Assembly (NCBI GenBank): GCA_014898415.1
Contig: RCTD01000003.1
Span: forward strand, 1,488,001-1,552,000
Source of the DNA: Stromatinia cepivora
Taxonomy: Eukaryota > Ascomycota > Leotiomycetes > Helotiales > Sclerotiniaceae
Direction of reading: 5' to 3'
DNA length: 64,000 nucleotides
In this document: one piece after another, positions 10,320 through 23,400 of the stretch
Numbering within the stretch: position 1 is the first letter of the stretch
How the letters are laid out: every line of letters begins with the position of its first letter
The notes under the pieces: model-generated
What the model saw: only the letters and a program-made list of their open reading frames with translations
Told to the model about the DNA's origin: nothing
Database searches by the model: none
Translations under genes and position numbers: made by a program

Positions 10320-12366
10320 TTATTCAGGTCTTTTCCCTCGACTCCTTCCCTCGTCGTCTTCATCGCGAGGTAGCTTCATGCCCATCATGCCGAGAAGATT
10401 AGATCCGGGCCCCGCCATCCCCGCTTGACTTTTGAAACTTTCCAATAGATTTTTCGCTAGATTGAAGTCGATATCTAATTCCTGGTCACTTTCTTCTTCT
10501 TCTTCCTCATCTTCATCTTCATCTATTTCCTCTTGTACTTGTACTTTTTGCTTATCCTTTCCCGTGCCCGCCTTTCTTCCGGAAAGAGCTGCAATTTTAC
10601 TTGGGGTTGGATCCAAATTGAGGGCCCCTGCTTCATTCAACTCAGCTTCCATTCTCTTCATCACCTTTTGAATTTCTTTCGCTTCATCATCTTCCTCATC
10701 TTCATCATCACTATCGACCTCCTCGATCCTGCGAGATATTCCTGGCTGGGCTGGAGATGCCGATTCATGCATATCATCCGTTGGCATACCCATCATTTCT
10801 CTCATCATCTTTGCAAACTCCACTTCGTCGAAACTAACATCTTTATCCTCTTCGCTATCCTCATCGTCGTCATAATCATCGTCATCGTCATCAACATCCA
10901 TGTCATCCATTTCAGCACCATCGGGACCGGCATCATCATCGTTAAGAAAAGCTTCGAATCGCTCCACCATTTTCTTCAAATCGGCCTCAGTCTTTGCATC
11001 GCCGAATCCCGACGGTGGTTCCGGTCCAAAAGCTCCAGGAATTCCGGCTGGCTTCTTTTCCTTATTTTTTCCATCTAGTTCTCTTTCGAAATCCTCAAAA
11101 TTGATGTCGAGCCATTTTTCATCGTCCTCCCTCATATTATCCTTCCACGTCGATATTTCCTCATCATTAGGAAGATTAGAATCATCCCCATCAAGATCCT
11201 CTAGTAGTATGTTAATCTCTCTAGCGGATCGATGATCGCCATTTTTAGGATCTGTGACTAGCATTTCGAAGCCTGAGGTGACCTTCATTCCCATCTCCAA
11301 TTTCGTGAAATCTTCCAGAACTGCGTCGTCCTTGAGCAGCGTTATGATATCCTTCCATGCAAATGGCGCAGAAAACTGTTGCGACTTCAGTTGAGCATAG
11401 AGTACTTTGGTAAATCGAATTGAGATGGTGACTAAATCTTTTGGTGGGAAGATAAGATTGGATGAAGCTGTTTGGAGCGGCTTAAGCGCAATTGGATCTC
11501 GAAGATAGAATGCTTCGACTGCCGGGGCTATAGAAGTCGGAAGCAGATGAAGTATATGGGCAAGTTTGCGCGGTATTGTGATGCGAGTATGGTGAAGCGA
11601 TGCTGCAATTTGAGCCGGATAGCTTCGCAAACGATAAAATGCTTCTGCTTCGATAAGAGGTGAGCGTATGAGTATTTCTGGAGTTGAAGATATGGTTCTG
11701 TGGGCTTCTTCTAAGGTAAGTGATCGAGATACTGGGGCAGTAGGGGTTTTGGTTGAGGAATCAGTGACTGCACGCAATGGTATAATGTGAAGGGCATTAT
11801 TATGAATCCATACCTGCTAGGCGTCAGAATATAATCACTTGTGTATGTGAACCAGGATACCTACCCTATTATCTGCGATTTCAGGATTCAGCCATTTCGG
11901 AAGAGCATTGGCAGCTTCAATTAATAGAAACTCGCCATCAGAGTCCACAACTTTGATCCATAATGTGGGAAATCGACTGCTCAATTCTTTAAGTATATAC
12001 ACAATAAGCCATTCGTCTTCGACAGAATCTCCATAATTTGTAATCCCGTTAAGGTACATCAAGCCTGCTAAGTCGTTAATACACGGACGCAGAACAAAAT
12101 GTTGTAGGTATCATACCCTTCTCAGTCTTTACCTCCAGCTTAAAGCCATCCCGTTGCCATATATAGTCTTTAGTAAGATCCTTCAAAAGAGCCAAAGACT
12201 CTTTCCGCACATCCTCCAATCTGCTGAGTGAATCCTTTTGTGATTTTAACTTGGAGTTGATAATATAAAGTGAGTATTCCACACAATCTTCGGGAAGTCG
12301 TTTGGGAAATCCATCGAAACCCTCACCAAAACCCTTAAAGTCATCGTCGAGCCCATCCATATTCAT
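10320..12366 (-). CDS. ECD: Ecdysoneless (ECD/SGT1) family protein
   Basis: Exons 12366-12117, 12064-11865 and 11813-10320 join in frame to 647 aa. The N-terminal block (LPEDCVEYSLYII, KDYIWQRDGF, YGDSVEDEWLIVYILKELS, and WIHNNALHIIP after intron 2) is characteristic of the ecdysoneless family, historically called SGT1 in fungi and distinct from the HSP90 co-chaperone of that name. In animals and fission yeast the family is tied to splicing, as a partner of Prp8/U5 snRNP assembly, and to transcription. The C-terminal half is very acidic, with Asp/Glu runs (about residues 450-600), and ends in a basic RSRGKRPE. Introns are 52 and 51 nt. A second in-frame ATG lies two codons after the first. 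It is divergent from the ApsB gene across 389 bp. Confidence 0.9.
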
Positions 12367-12755
12367 AATATTTCTTTAATATCAAGGATTCGATATTTCG
12401 GAGGTTGATGGTGTTGGTAATAAGGCTGACAATACAGCATAATCAATTATATTATTGGTGTAAAAAGGTCGTGCAAGGGATTTGTTTTGGCAACCGGAGC
12501 TAACCTCTATTGGAAAGAACGTAAACAATCGAAACAATCGCGTATCTACTGATATCAATCCAAAAACTTCAATTCTTCAGCGCGTCTTCAAAAATCACAA
12601 TTCCAGTTTATTTTTGTACAATTGCACTTCGACTAAAGATATCACCTTTGCTTCGAAGTCAATCGCTATGGTCGCTATTTTTGCATCTTATTTGCAGTAA
12701 ATTATAAGTTTTTCCTACATAAATTTGAGCTTAAAAGCTCACGACAATTTTCATA
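12367..12755. promoter_or_regulatory. Shared divergent promoter region, ECD/ApsB
   Basis: 389 bp between two start codons pointing away from each other, so it must hold both promoters and both 5' leaders. It is AT-rich. I see no clear TATA box or named factor site. A 72-codon open frame at 12482-12700 overlaps it but has no family features. Confidence 0.55.
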
Positions 12756-15700
12756 ATGGTCCAAGCTGGAATAGCAGGGCTTGATACACCACGAACAGCC
12801 CTTGGAGATGCTACCTATCTAGGTAGTCATGCTCTGGACTTCGATATCTCACAAGAACAGTCTTTCCAATCTCCTTCGAAGGATAACAACCTAGTTTCGC
12901 AGATGCAAAATGGTCGCCGCGGTGTCAATATCCGTACTCCCAGAAGTCGCACCACGCTGGGGGACAGGCGAAATTTGCCAGCCGGGTTTGGGGGAGGGGA
13001 GTTCACGCCTTTACTGAAGAATGCGACGATGAATAGCGCCCGGCGGAATAACAAGGAGAATGTTCAGGCAACCCCAGCATTTCTTCGTGCGGGGGGATTG
13101 GACAAAATTCAGGAAGGTTTCAGCCCATTACCTGCGGGGTCAGCATACGGTGACGATTCGACAAGAACTGGTTCCTACATGGCCGGTACGCCGATGCCAC
13201 AAATCGATAGTAGCACAGCTTCGACACCTGCAGCTTTATTGCCTCGGCGAAACGAGGGACCTGGGGTTCTACAGGATGGAAATCAGTTATCACTACGTGA
13301 GCAGGAGAATGTCATTGACAAAATTGAGAAGGAGAACTTTGGACTGAAACTCAAGATCCATTTCTTGGAAGAAGCCTTGAGAAAGGCAGGGCCGGGATTT
13401 AGTGAAGCTGCATTGAAAGAGAATACTGAGCTCAAGGTCGACAAAGTTACCATGCAAAGGGAGCTGCAAAAATTCCGGAAGACGTTGACTGCAGCAGAGA
13501 AAGATGTCGAACAATATCGACAACAAATCATGGATATGCAGGAGAAGTTTAAGAGGAAGCATGTTAGTGCTGGGCAACAGGAGGAGCTCGATAATTTACG
13601 TCAAGTTTTGGAGGAGAAGGAGGATGAACTAAATCGCGTGCGAAGCCAGGAAGACAAGTACGCTGACATGGAGAACAAAATGGACGACCTGGAAGCAGAG
13701 TTACGCGAAAAGGATCGACTCATTAATGATCGGGAAGATGATATTGACAACTTGAAGGACGATGTTCAGAAACACGTTGGGACTATATCCAATCTAGAGA
13801 CAGCTCTGAAGAAATCGCAACGCCGAGCGATAGAGTTGGAAGAAAAAGCACAGGGCCAGTCAAATGACGAGCTCAGAGAGGCCGAGTCAACGATAAAGGA
13901 ATTAGAGCGTGATGTAGACCGCCTGAGGATTGAAGCGGGAGAGGCTAAAAAATCTCATCAAGAAACCATTCGAGATAAGGAGCGTGCCGAAGCCAACCTA
14001 GAAGAACTTCAAGATGAGCTAGCCAACAAGTCTATTACAACCAAAGGCTTGAGTCGACAAATTGAGGAGAAGGCCAACCGATTGCAAGACGACCTGGAGG
14101 ATCTTCGAGAACGGCACCAAAACCTGGAACAGCAATATGCCGATAAAACACGTGAGGTTAAAAAAATGCAAGAGAGACTGGAGGACTTGAGACGCGACAG
14201 TGAGATGAAGGAGCAGAATCTTCACGATAAACTTGAGCACGTTGAAAATGATTTGGACCAGACTATTCAGGAGCGAAAAGCTCTGGCCACGAGACTCGAA
14301 AGTTTGCAGGGATTACAGAGAGATTTTCAACAGAGAAATGATGAGAAGAATCTCCTCCAGGGCCGACATGACGCTCTGACTGCTGAATCTGCTGGCCTAC
14401 AGGCAGATTTGGCCCAGGCAAAAGCTTTAATTGAGGAACTCGAAGACAAATTGGAACATGAGAAGACTCTTGCACTTGGTAATGCACGGGACGTGCGAAA
14501 TCAATACACAGAAGAGATAGATCGCCTTAGTAACGAAATTGAAGACCTCAAAGCAGAAATCCGAGAGAAAGAACGCCTGTATGACGATGATATTGAGAGC
14601 TGGGAGACTGAGAAACGCAACCTGGAAACCCAACGGGCCCGTGCGGAAGAACAAGCTGCAGGCCTTCAGAAGACCATCGATCGACTTCAACAGACAGAAG
14701 GATCTTTATCTGGAAGAGAGTCGAAACTTCGAGAGGCTATTCGCAGCGAGAAAGAGAGACATGAGAGTCAAGAAGCTCTCCTGACACGCCAAATTAACGA
14801 GTTGAACGAGGATGTTCAGACTCGGCGCAAGGCACTGGAAGAGTCACGATCTGAACTGGCTAATGTTCGTGAAGAACTCAGACTCAGCCAACGTGAGCAA
14901 AAATCGCTGGCTGAGAAGATCGAGGGTCTAGAAGATGAAGTCGAGATTCTACAAACCAGCCTTGACGAGGAAAGCGAGCAAGCCAACCAAGACGTCAATG
15001 CCGCCAGACACGAGTCGGAGAGCCTCCGAAGACAGCTACAGACCCTAAAGCAAGATCTTGCTAAGGCAGAAGCCGCAGCTACTAGTGCAAGAGCAGAACT
15101 CGAGGTGTTCCATAGTGACTTCCAGGCCGATCAAGGGTCCAAAGAGAGCCTGAATAAGTTATTGCGGGATCATGAGGCTCAATTATCAAAGGTCCGATTA
15201 GAGAAACAGAACTTGCAAGACCAAATTGGCAAAGTCAACGTCGAACTTCACTCCCTCCGATCATCAAATGCTGAATTAAAGGCCGAGAAAGATGAGATAT
15301 CTAGTCAATTGAGGGCATTGAAGCAACAAGAAGATGAAACCTTCCGTCTCGAAGAGGAGAGAGTTGAGCTTCGAACAGCCAAGATGAAGCTTGATAACGA
15401 AGTTCGCCGACTTCGGGAGGACCACAAGGTCGCCGTGGCCGAGCAAAAGGCTATCGAAAAGGAGCTGAACGAAGAGATTGAGAGAGCAAGCACCGAAGAG
15501 GCCCGTCTCAACGCTGAAATTCAAGACCTACATCGTATACTCCGCGGCTCATCTGAAAAGCGGGAGTTAGCCACAGCTAAGAAAACCATCAGCAGACTAG
15601 AAGAGCGCATCCTAGAATTGGCAAGTCAGCCAGCAACGGGTGATCACCAGAACGAGACTTCCCATGAGCTTTCTGAAATCAAACAAGATCTCACAGCACT

Positions 15701-17265
15701 TCGTCAAAAAGAAAATGAATACATTCAACGTGAAACCGCGAACAAAGATAAAGTTAAGAGTCTCAAACGCCAAATTGCTGAACTTGAACGTAAAGTACAC
15801 GAGACAGATATGGCACGTTTTGCCGTCGCCTCTTCACCGGCTTCCGTTGGTGGCTCCACTCACAAAGAAGTTGCCCAACTTCGTCATCAGCTCTCAGAAG
15901 CACATCAGTCTCTCAAAGATCTTCGTTCCCGAATGAAGGAATCCGACAAAGAAGCAGCACGAAAACTTAGCGCGATGAACATCAACTTCCAACACCAAGA
16001 ACAAACCTGGGAAGCCGAGAAAGATCAGTTGGAGCGTCAATTGGATGAATTACGTCTTACCAAAGATGAGCTCTCAACCAGAAATGCTTCTTTTGAAGCA
16101 GCTATCAACAGACTCAGTGACAAGATTGATCGTCTCCAGAAAGCGCTCATGTCTGAACGTGCAAACAGCGGTGAGGGACACACTATAGCTCTTGAGCGCC
16201 GAGATCTCCACGAAATGCTCCAGGAAACTCAAATCCAACGTGAGTCCCTGGAACTTCTCATCAAGGAACGCGAAAATGCCATCCAAACTGTGAGCGCCAA
16301 GGAACTTGAACTCCGCAGCAGCCTTCGTCGTGTTCGTGATGAACGTAATCGAGAACGTGCCAGGGCACTTAGCACGAAAGAACAGTTGGAGCTTCTTGAG
16401 GAGGAGTATGTCAAGTCAAAGGAAGACTACATTAAAGCGAAGAGTGAGTGGGAAGCCGAAAAGCGCACTCTTAGTCGTGGTGTCAGATTCCCAAATATGT
16501 CAATTTCATACACCGAAGACGAAATCCAGGCACTGAAGAAGGAAAAAGAAGAAGGGGAGAAGCGATTTTCGAGAGAAATCGAAAAGAGAGACGACAAGCA
16601 TGGAAAGGAGTTGAAGGGTTTGTGCATGCAAATCGAATGGATGAAAGCCCGATATGCTCGAGAAGAGAGCAAGCGAGCCGATTTAGCATACGCGAAGAAA
16701 TATCTCCTCGCGAAAATTAACATGTATGACGCATGGTAAGTTCCCCCTTATGCATCCCGCTTAGCATTCCGCCCACTAACACTTCACTAGCAATAAAGCT
16801 GATCTCCGTCTCCTACGCCAAACAAGCCTAATTCCCGAACCCGCTCCCGTTCCAAAACCTAAAGCCACTATCCGCACCGTGGCCTTCTTAATCATAGCCG
16901 GTCTGCGCATGCGCAAAGGCGCCGAAGCCTGGGACAAAAACAAGAAAATGCATCAGAAGATTCTCGGAAAATTAGAAGTTATGAGAGCCAACCGGGCAAA
17001 AAGAATTTTATCTGAGGAAATGGCAGCAAGAGAAGAAATTCAAGTGCCAGTGTCAGTGAGGAAAGAAAACTCTGCGTCTCGCTCTGCATCTCGAACGGGC
17101 TTGAGAAATCCATCGCGGAATGCATCACCCGTCAAGGCGAACCAGGCACAACCGATCCTTAACCCCACCTTTAATGTCGCTAGAAAAAGCAGTCTCAAGA
17201 GTGCCGTGAGAGAAATACTAAAGGAGAGAAATGAGGGAATTACAGATCGAGTAAACGGATTGTAG
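12756..17265 (+). CDS. apsB: Mto1/ApsB-type microtubule-organising coiled-coil protein
   Basis: Predicted 1484 aa from exons 12756-16735 and 16791-17265. The protein recruits gamma-tubulin complexes to spindle pole bodies, septa and other cytoplasmic sites. The N-terminal 170 residues are Gly/Pro/Ser-rich. The CM1 (centrosomin motif 1) block follows at about 178-240 (LREQENVIDKIEKENFGLKL), the gamma-tubulin-complex activating motif. About 1000 residues of nearly unbroken coiled coil come next. The C-terminal block from about 1284 (LCMQIEWMKARYAREESKR) resembles the Mto1/PACT-like spindle-pole targeting region. It spans the 55-nt intron, where the splice gives NMYDACNKADLRLL. The length is greater than remembered for Aspergillus ApsB (about 1050 aa). 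A Spc110/Pcp1 paralogue is the main alternative, but the C-terminus fits Mto1/ApsB better. Confidence 0.9.
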
Positions 17266-18095
17266 TTATGGTTGAGGGTATTACATTACATTGTATTCTA
17301 ATCCCTGGCGTTTCCTTGCGTTGCGTTGCGTTCTTTAAAAGTTCATTTCCCCTTTTTCTTTCTCTCACCGTTTTCTTTTTTTTTTTTTTTTTGAGTAATG
17401 AAAATTTGGCAATGTTAAGGATAGCGGGTATTATCAATAAATGCAGAAATCATCATTCGTAAATGCATTTGGATTGGATTGGATCAGGCTAGGTTAGGTT
17501 AGGTTAATTGGCCATGGAGAGCCAACCGAGGAAAATAAATACACACACACTGGCACTAGCACTAGCACTAAACAACAACTGTATTTTGGAGTTAAAGTTT
17601 AGGTCGGGGCAAATGGGGATTCAGAGGGATGTTTTCGTGGTATAGCGTGAAATATTAGGTAGGGAGGGAATAAATAGCTAGCTAGCTTACTTATAGTTAC
17701 ATAAGTTGGTTGTTAGGTTTATGGCGTGCATACATAAACGTAAATAAATAAATCATTACCATCCAAGTCTCAAGGAAGGAATTTGAGCATGGGGTTTCGA
17801 AACGCAAAAGACATCTTGATAGAATAGTATTCATTATCCATTCATCCATCTAGATCTTTACCATCATTCATTCATTTTATCAAGGAAAAAAGATAATATG
17901 CCAGAATCAGCCGTAAAGCATTGATCCATAAAAATTCAAAAAGATTACAAGCCCGCAATCCACCAATGTTCCTTTCAATCATGCCATTCTTCGTAGACCT
18001 CATAACTGCATGCCTTTCCAATTCCCGGGCGCATGCGTGCCGTACAATATTGCTTTTGCATCATAACCTTCTTGGTGCATTGAACGGGTGACTAT
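17266..18095. other. Convergent intergenic region (ApsB/metacaspase 3' flanks)
   Basis: 830 bp between two converging genes. It contains a long T tract (about 17374-17392), a short run of GGTTA/AGGTT repeats near 17488-17506, and AT-rich sequence. No gene is supported. It presumably holds both 3' UTRs and polyadenylation sites. Confidence 0.6.
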
Positions 18096-19970
18096 TTACA
18101 TGACAAAGAGAAGATTTGTGTCTGCTATCATTAGCATCACTAAACGGACTATAAAAGCAAAGGGGGAACCATACTCAACGGATGACTGCAACTAAGTTGC
18201 GGCTTCTGGGTATACTTGGTAGCGAGCTCGTCTCTAATACTGTTCAAAAGTTGGACGTAACTCTGCTGTGGGTTCTTCTTCATGGCGGTAATGAAAGCCC
18301 ATGACATGGCACCTGTTGCTTGTGCAGCAATAGTAGCATCGGCTCTGTACCAGAATCGTTAGTCCTTGTTTATGACCAAAAACATTAGAAGTCGGCCGGT
18401 TGACAGGCCCAGTTAGGTCAGCTAGGTCACTTAACCCAACGTGACTTGCAGCCCTTGGCCTATATCTTAACCATACTTGGCTGTTGATATAGACCTTGGG
18501 CTTTATAAATTCAACGTGACTATTTATGTACATGTATGACCAAGACATGGTCCATTACTCCGAATGGAATATAAACTCCGACGCTAAAAATCCCACAAGG
18601 CTCCCTTGCAATACATTGTGGCCAGGGCTTCTCTAACTCCGAAAACCTCTTATCCATAACAATGACAAGGTAAGAAATATACTGACGATGTTTGGTCATC
18701 TTTGCTACCGGACCACATGACCACATCAGCGGGTGATGTTTTAGTAGCCAAAGTTTTGTTGTGAGCATCGTCTCCGGTTGTCGCTTTCTTGAAAAATCCC
18801 ATCAAATTACTTGCAACACCACTCATATCACCTTGACTGTAAGAAGAAATAACACCGAGAAGGCCTTGGCCTGCTTCTTTCGCAAGGTTTGGTTCTTTGA
18901 GAACTCCTTGGGTGGAGTAAACATATGGCAAGTCGAGCGCAGTTCCAGAATGACATGAGTCGAAGATTGCTGTCAATCGAACACCAGGTTGCAGAGGTTG
19001 GACCATGATCCTGTGCATCTCGTCATCGACAATGTGCCCGACTTGTCTGAAATCGACCGGGTAAATAACTTCATCGTAACCATCTTCTTCGTCGCCATCC
19101 AAGTCCTTTGTTTGACCACCATGTCCTATAAATGTCAACACATGTATGATCGTAAGTCTCAGGTCACTTACCGGAATAATGGAAGAATAACGAATCATTC
19201 GGCCGAGCATCCTTCACCAACCAATGCATGGCTCGTAATATATTTTGCTTAGTAGGCTGACTCATTGGGTTTTGTTGATCGTCCGTGAGAATAACCATAT
19301 CATCACGCTGATACCCGAAGTTTTCGTGCAAATATGATGACATGTTCTTGACATCGTTGATACATCCACGCAATTGACCACGCTGGCCGAAATAATTGAT
19401 ACCTATTAGGAGTGCTTTTCGTCTCCCCGTGCAGTTAGAATATTGGAAGGCATAACCTTGAGGGGCACCTTGTCCAAACGAGTGCATTCCCTGTGGCGGC
19501 GGTGGTGGAGCATTCTGATTGCCGTTTGTATAGGCGTTTGAGTTGACCGAGGGCATTCCTGTGGAGAATAATCAGTATTTCCACTATAATGCCGAGATTA
19601 TTTCTGCGAACCTGGTCTACCGTATTGTGGCGCGTTAGGAGGTACACCATTATATCCGCCGTATTGTTGGGGAGGGGGCTATTGGTGGTAAATCATTAGT
19701 GATAGAAACAGACTTCTGCATAATTGAAGCTCTTACTTGAGAATATCCATAAGGTTGTTGTGGAGGCGGGGGCTGGTGATATCCGTAGCCTCCTTGGGGG
19801 GGAGGAGCTCCATATGATGGTTGAGGTCTGTATTAGAGTAAGTGAGAGTCCATGTGAATCGCATTGGGAGGAAGAAATTGATCCTACGGGTAGTAGGGTT
19901 GGGGCGGGTACTGCTGGTGTGGTGGTGGTGGTCCATAACCTCCATTGTTGTATCCCGGGTACCCAGACAT
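18096..19970 (-). CDS. casA: Metacaspase (type I)
   Basis: Seven exons on the minus strand: 19970-19888, 19827-19737, 19678-19612, 19558-19172, 19125-18687, 18344-18175 and 18124-18096. They join in frame to 421 aa. Type I metacaspases are Ca-dependent cysteine proteases cutting after Arg/Lys, linked to stress-induced death, ageing and clearance of protein aggregates. The N-terminal ~110 residues are a Pro/Gln/Tyr/Gly-rich prodomain (repeats such as [14 protein letters not shown]). The protease domain starts at [10 protein letters not shown]. His211 in YSGHGGQ and Cys267 in DSCHSG form the catalytic pair, and the C-terminus DTNLLFVM is family-typical. The 3'-most large intron (18345-18686, 342 nt) is far longer than the other five (46-60 nt). 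Sequence and length closely resemble the Botrytis/Sclerotinia metacaspase-1 as I remember it. Confidence 0.95.
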
Positions 19971-20429
19971 ATTAATTATAGAAGTCGAAGTGATGAGACG
20001 TTATGAGCGATTGAAGATTGCCGATTGTTGGTTGTTGATTATGATTGCTTCTTGTCGGCACAAAGCCACGACGAGGGGTAAAAGGCTTGGTAATTCGCGA
20101 CAACAATGAACCGGACCAGTGTGAAACAAGGTTAAGAGTCGGGTTGAGATTGATTGAATGATTGATTGATTGAATGATTGACTTTGAAGGTGGATTCGGC
20201 AGATGTCTTTATAACTGGGAGGGAAGGATATTCTTAGATAAGTACTGTTTTCGAAGACGTTGATATCGAATATTTACGACGTGGGGGCAGGTATTGTAGG
20301 TAGTTAGGCAGTTAGGTAGTTAGGGAGGGGATAATCGGAAGATGCGATGCATGAGGTTGTGATGGGCGGGTACACTAATATGCATTAGTCATAGTGAGGT
20401 TCGGGTGATTTGATGGGTAGAGAGAGCAG

Positions 20430-20469
20430 TTTAGTTGTTTAGTTGTTTAGTTGTTTAGTTGTTTAGTTG
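20430..20469. repeat. Octanucleotide array, TTTAGTTG x5
   Basis: Five perfect consecutive 8-nt units in the region upstream of the metacaspase start codon (about 460 bp away). Nearby 20150-20180 also has ATTGATTGA-type tetramer runs. Confidence 0.9.
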
Positions 20470-23400
20470 TAAGATGTAAGAGGTGAGGCGCGTTGGGCAG
20501 TGTTCACTTGTCTCCGTCAGCGACAAGGGCTGAAAACTCTACTTGTGTTATAAGCACAGCACACAGACCAAGATCACCAAGAGCAGTAAAGAAGGCAGGG
20601 CTGAAGATTTTCTTTTTTTTCCCAATGGATGCAGATTAGATTTAATAATAGACAGATAGATCTTAATACGTATATGGAAGGAATGTATGTATCCAATGTA
20701 TGATGAGGTTTTCATCGGTCGGGACCGGAATAGAAGAACCAAAAGGTAACCTTGATACCTTTACAGTAGGAGTTCTTCGGATGCAGTGTTCTGATTGTCT
20801 TGTATCTGTATCTCCAAAGTTGATGGTTCTGGGTTTAGATGCTCTCAATGTTTAATTTAGTACTTTGTAGATAGATCGTTGGAAATTAGGGTAAGCCAAG
20901 AAAATGAAGGGGTCAAGAAGATCTAATGGCTGAATAAGCAAGGGGCTCACCAACTTCAATCTGTTTGTAAAACAACTTGGAACTACCTCATACTGGCCAA
21001 CAACCCTTGATTCACTTGGTTAAAATGTTACCTTACATCCATCCACCCATCGTTGAGGGTCCCAATACATTAATTATATTGGTGCATCTGCATTTGCAGG
21101 TTACAGTACATCATATTCCATGTCAAGGTAAAAAATCTTAAACTATTCGATCTATGCACATGCCTCCTCCCATCTCTCTGTCTGCTGGCTGATGTCAACA
21201 ATTGGCTTGGCTTTAAAACTTTTATACTTGATCAGTGATGCTATCATCAACTTCAATAACTTCTACAGTTTGAACCATGTAACCTTATGTAAAATCTCAA
21301 GTATCATCCATTGTTTGGCCAGAAAAGCACCACTCCGTATCACCTTATTCTCACTTCTCACCAAATCTTCCTTCTTCTCCATCTACTATACTATGTCTTA
21401 ACGTTGCTTCCACGAAAGCTTCTTCTCACTTACCAGATTTGGATATTCTATCCGGTATGAACTCACATTCTTTAGAGGCGCTGTATATTCTTGCAGCTCA
21501 CTGCATCTACTCGGAGAGACCGTTGTTTCTAAGGTATACTTTTATAGCTTTATGGATATTCAGAACCAAAAGGTCAGGGAAACTGGCATACTCGTGCGTA
21601 TCGAAACCACAAACCAGTGACGTTTTGGGTATGTTAACCTGGTGTGACGTACCCAATTCATCAATTACTCCTGACTTATATGGGACAACGTATCATGTCC
21701 TGCTGAAAGAAGTATCAACGCATGCAACCCATCTAGGGCTTGGGTCCTTAAAATGCGCTATCGTCAGATCTAAGCTTGATCTTGCATATCGGTCCGTTGC
21801 TTTTCCGTCAATCCGAAAGAAGAAATTTCTCTTCAAACGATTCCAATATCGGCATCATGACGAATGAGGAAAATGGAAATCCAAAATTCTCATACTTTTC
21901 AACGAATAATGTGGTTCAAGTTGGTTAATGTGGATAACTTCGGACGGAGCGTCCGAGATAGCATTTTTATGGCTGGCGTGGTCGTGCATATATCCATATT
22001 ATTGGCCAAGAAATCTCGTCCAATGTCAGCCACACGATGTCGGCTCTAACGTGCGTGCTGCTTTATTGTATGCAAAATTTTGCCTCGATCCATTTGCGCC
22101 GAGGTCCACCGAGGTCCAAGGGCAATCTAAGGGCAATCCACAGAGTTTCACAAAAAGCAGCGATGCAGTGGAAAGGATGTCTAACCACAAAAATGGCATA
22201 CGCATTGACAGGTACCGACGTACATACATTCACTTCACCAAGCAGATCCTCATCACATACAATCTAGAGAACTTCTCAGCTCAATTGTCCAACTACTTCT
22301 CAGACAACCGGAGAAATTGCTTGAAGGCTTTGGCTTCCTCATAGTATTTCATGCCACCCGCGTCTACTCCATACATACTTCCTTTCTTTCGCAGAATTCG
22401 GTACACTTCGGGTAATGACCTGCAGATACGTTCCTTTTCAGCAAGGCTTTGAGATCTCGAGAACCAGACAATCTTAGAAGTCACTAGTGGTTAGCAGATC
22501 GTCCCGCGCTAAATCCCTAACTCCTGGAAATGGATCATTTCACGGAAACTAGAACGAAGGATCAATAGCCTTGCCTGCATTATCTGCAGTCAGATTCTTG
22601 TTTCCCACGTTTCAATGTTGACTTCAGATCTGCTACCGAGCATGCAAGCTTGCTGGATGTGGCTGTGTACCGGCGTGCGAACTTACTGAGTGCTCTATTG
22701 CCAGCTATAATCTTGGCGCCAACTCACTTTGTCAGGCCCATTGCTACGTGACATCGAAGTGTGGCTCTTCATCATGGATTTTCGTGCAAGATTGCTCAGC
22801 AATTCCAGCCCTACAAGTTAACTCTACCAGCAAAATTAGTTTGGAGACCCCACCAACGAAGTGTGCAGAAAAAAGGATGATGCGCAGGACAAGGTACTTG
22901 TACTTAAGTATGAACCTAACCTCTGCTTTATCAATATATCAAGCGATTCTTTGACTTTAAACTTTGACGCTATTGCATTTAAGTCATGCATCAATCATCC
23001 CTGTTTATACTATCTATAAATCACCACTTTCGTATCTAGTTTTCAAAAAGCAACTTCTATCACAAAATAGTTCCATGGTTCCAGATACTGTCATATTCCA
23101 ATCTTGTGGGGGGATGGAGTTTCGCCGCCACAACTCCAATCTTGACAGCGGGTACCAAACTGTTTGGTCAAGCTCAGGTCGCCGAATACGGTACCAGAGA
23201 TAATGTCCGATGCCCTTATGTTGCCGCAAAGTCCCACTGTGCGGGGTCTGAAGGACGTAATGGGAATCTACAGGTTAACTGATTTGCCATCCTGCAGTCT
23301 GTCTTTTACCCTTCATCCTAATCACATATTATCGATAGATTTATGATGTTTTGTAGATCCACGGCACGTAATGATTAAGGAGCTAATCTTGAAGTATTGG

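Noticed and set aside
10432..11235. Plus-strand Ser-rich and His/Ile-rich frames
   Set aside because: They are the antisense of the Asp/Glu-rich coding region of the ECD gene.
17488..17506. Short GGTTAGGTTA run as an interstitial telomere
   Set aside because: Only about three to four 5-nt units; too short to separate from chance.
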